Positions 63,725-64,000 of a stretch of 64,000 nucleotides of DNA are shown here, piece by piece (within the stretch, counting starts at the first letter, position 1; every line of letters starts with the position of its first letter). The translations under genes were made by a program, and so were the position numbers. The stretch is from Methylomonas subterranea (GTDB taxonomy: Bacteria; Pseudomonadota; Gammaproteobacteria; Methylococcales; Methylomonadaceae): positions 1 to 64,000 of the forward strand of contig NZ_JANIBJ010000026.1 of assembly GCF_024505185.1 (NCBI RefSeq). Direction: 5' to 3'. The notes below the pieces were generated by a model. The model did not search any database, was not told the DNA's origin, and saw nothing but the letters and a program-made list of their open reading frames with translations.

Positions 63725-64000
63725 ATGATACAAGAAACCATAGTCACCAGCATAAGTGCATCCGGTAGCGTCCATATCGCCCCGATGGGGGTGCACATCG
63801 AAAACGACAGCTTTGTTATTCTGCCATTCAAACCTTCCAGAACCTTGGACAATATTCTGGAAACCGGACATGCCGTCCTCAGCCATTGCGACGATGTGCG
63901 GATATTTGCCGGTTGCCTGACCGGACGGCGGGATTGGCCGCTACGGGCCTGCGAACACATCGAGGGTTTTTATCTGACCAACGCCTTGGCCCATGTCGAA
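63725..64000 (+). CDS. DUF447 family protein, 5' part only
   Basis: The frame runs from ATG 63725 off the right edge (92 codons visible). The start begins MIQETIVTSISASG, and SVHIAPMGVH and FVILPFKPSRTLDN follow. This matches DUF447 (PF04289), found in methanogens, methanotrophs and methylotrophs and co-occurring with tetrahydromethanopterin C1-transfer genes. The role is unproven. A TAG stop lies directly upstream in frame, so the start is fixed at or after 63725. Confidence 0.8.
   Translation, partial: MIQETIVTSISASGSVHIAPMGVHIENDSFVILPFKPSRTLDNILETGHAVLSHCDDVRIFAGCLTGRRDWPLRACEHIEGFYLTNALAHVE

Noticed and set aside
1-64000. CRISPR arrays, tRNA, rRNA, phage or transposase genes
   Set aside because: No regularly spaced direct repeats, no cloverleaf or rRNA sequence and no integrase or transposase motifs were seen; only short non-autonomous repeats occur.

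Overview
The window looks like chromosome of a gammaproteobacterial methanotroph, most likely Methylomonas or a close relative. The evidence is indirect. Housekeeping genes have gammaproteobacterial order and sequence. A DUF447 gene, a family linked to tetrahydromethanopterin-dependent C1 metabolism, enters at the right edge. There is also a VPLP-type PEP-CTERM protein, a bacteriohemerythrin-histidine kinase fusion and several families of short palindromic repeats. I found no tRNA, rRNA, CRISPR array, transposase or phage genes.

Layout. 0-9 kb: aroQ-accB-accC, a TlpA-like thioredoxin, an enlarged DsbD and CutA on the minus strand, then fxsA, a small DUF2892 protein and uvrD. 8.7-21 kb is a signalling block: a soluble CZB-domain receptor, a hemerythrin histidine kinase with a REC/degenerate HD-GYP partner, alanine dehydrogenase, and a three-gene set (REC protein, hybrid kinase, CysB-like regulator). 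21-30 kb: an orphan one-module NRPS (C-A-T-TE), a patatin phospholipase with cyclic-nucleotide domains, an Nramp-like transporter lacking the metal-site motifs, a DUF1289 protein and a LOG-family hydrolase. 30.4-39.1 kb, minus strand: a minor-pilin operon, fimT-pilV-[HEPN-MNT]-pilW-pilX-pilY1-pilE. 39.6-51 kb, plus strand, divergent from the pili: a complete chemosensory operon (cheY, cheA, cheW, receptor, cheW, parA, STAS, cheR, cheD, cheB, receptor, STAS). 51-64 kb: AI-2E transporter, PhoH, a CheZ-like protein, a TPR lipoprotein, yoaA/dinG, tsaB, yciO, an M50 protease, scpA-scpB-rluB, a PEP-CTERM protein, a double-receiver protein and the DUF447 gene.

The most unusual structure is in the pilin operon. 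A HEPN gene and an MNT nucleotidyltransferase, the two halves of a HepT/MntA-type toxin-antitoxin pair, lie between pilV and pilW with overlapping reading frames. The MNT domain is fused in frame to the prepilin leader of PilW with no internal start codon of a usual type. If translated as read, prepilin peptidase cleavage would release an MNT domain of about 118 residues each time PilW matures. In the same operon a 99-bp palindromic element with a 3-bp TTA target duplication has inserted in frame into the PilY1 signal peptide, and a second copy sits exactly on the PilY1 stop codon.

The chemosensory operon probably drives the adjacent type IV pilus apparatus, by adjacency only. Its CheD, its second receptor and the CheZ-like protein share a C-terminal I-E-[L/I]-F tail. 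The second receptor and the CheZ-like protein also share an F-x-D-x3-Q helix resembling the CheZ phosphatase motif. All functional assignments come from motif recognition by eye; no database search was run.
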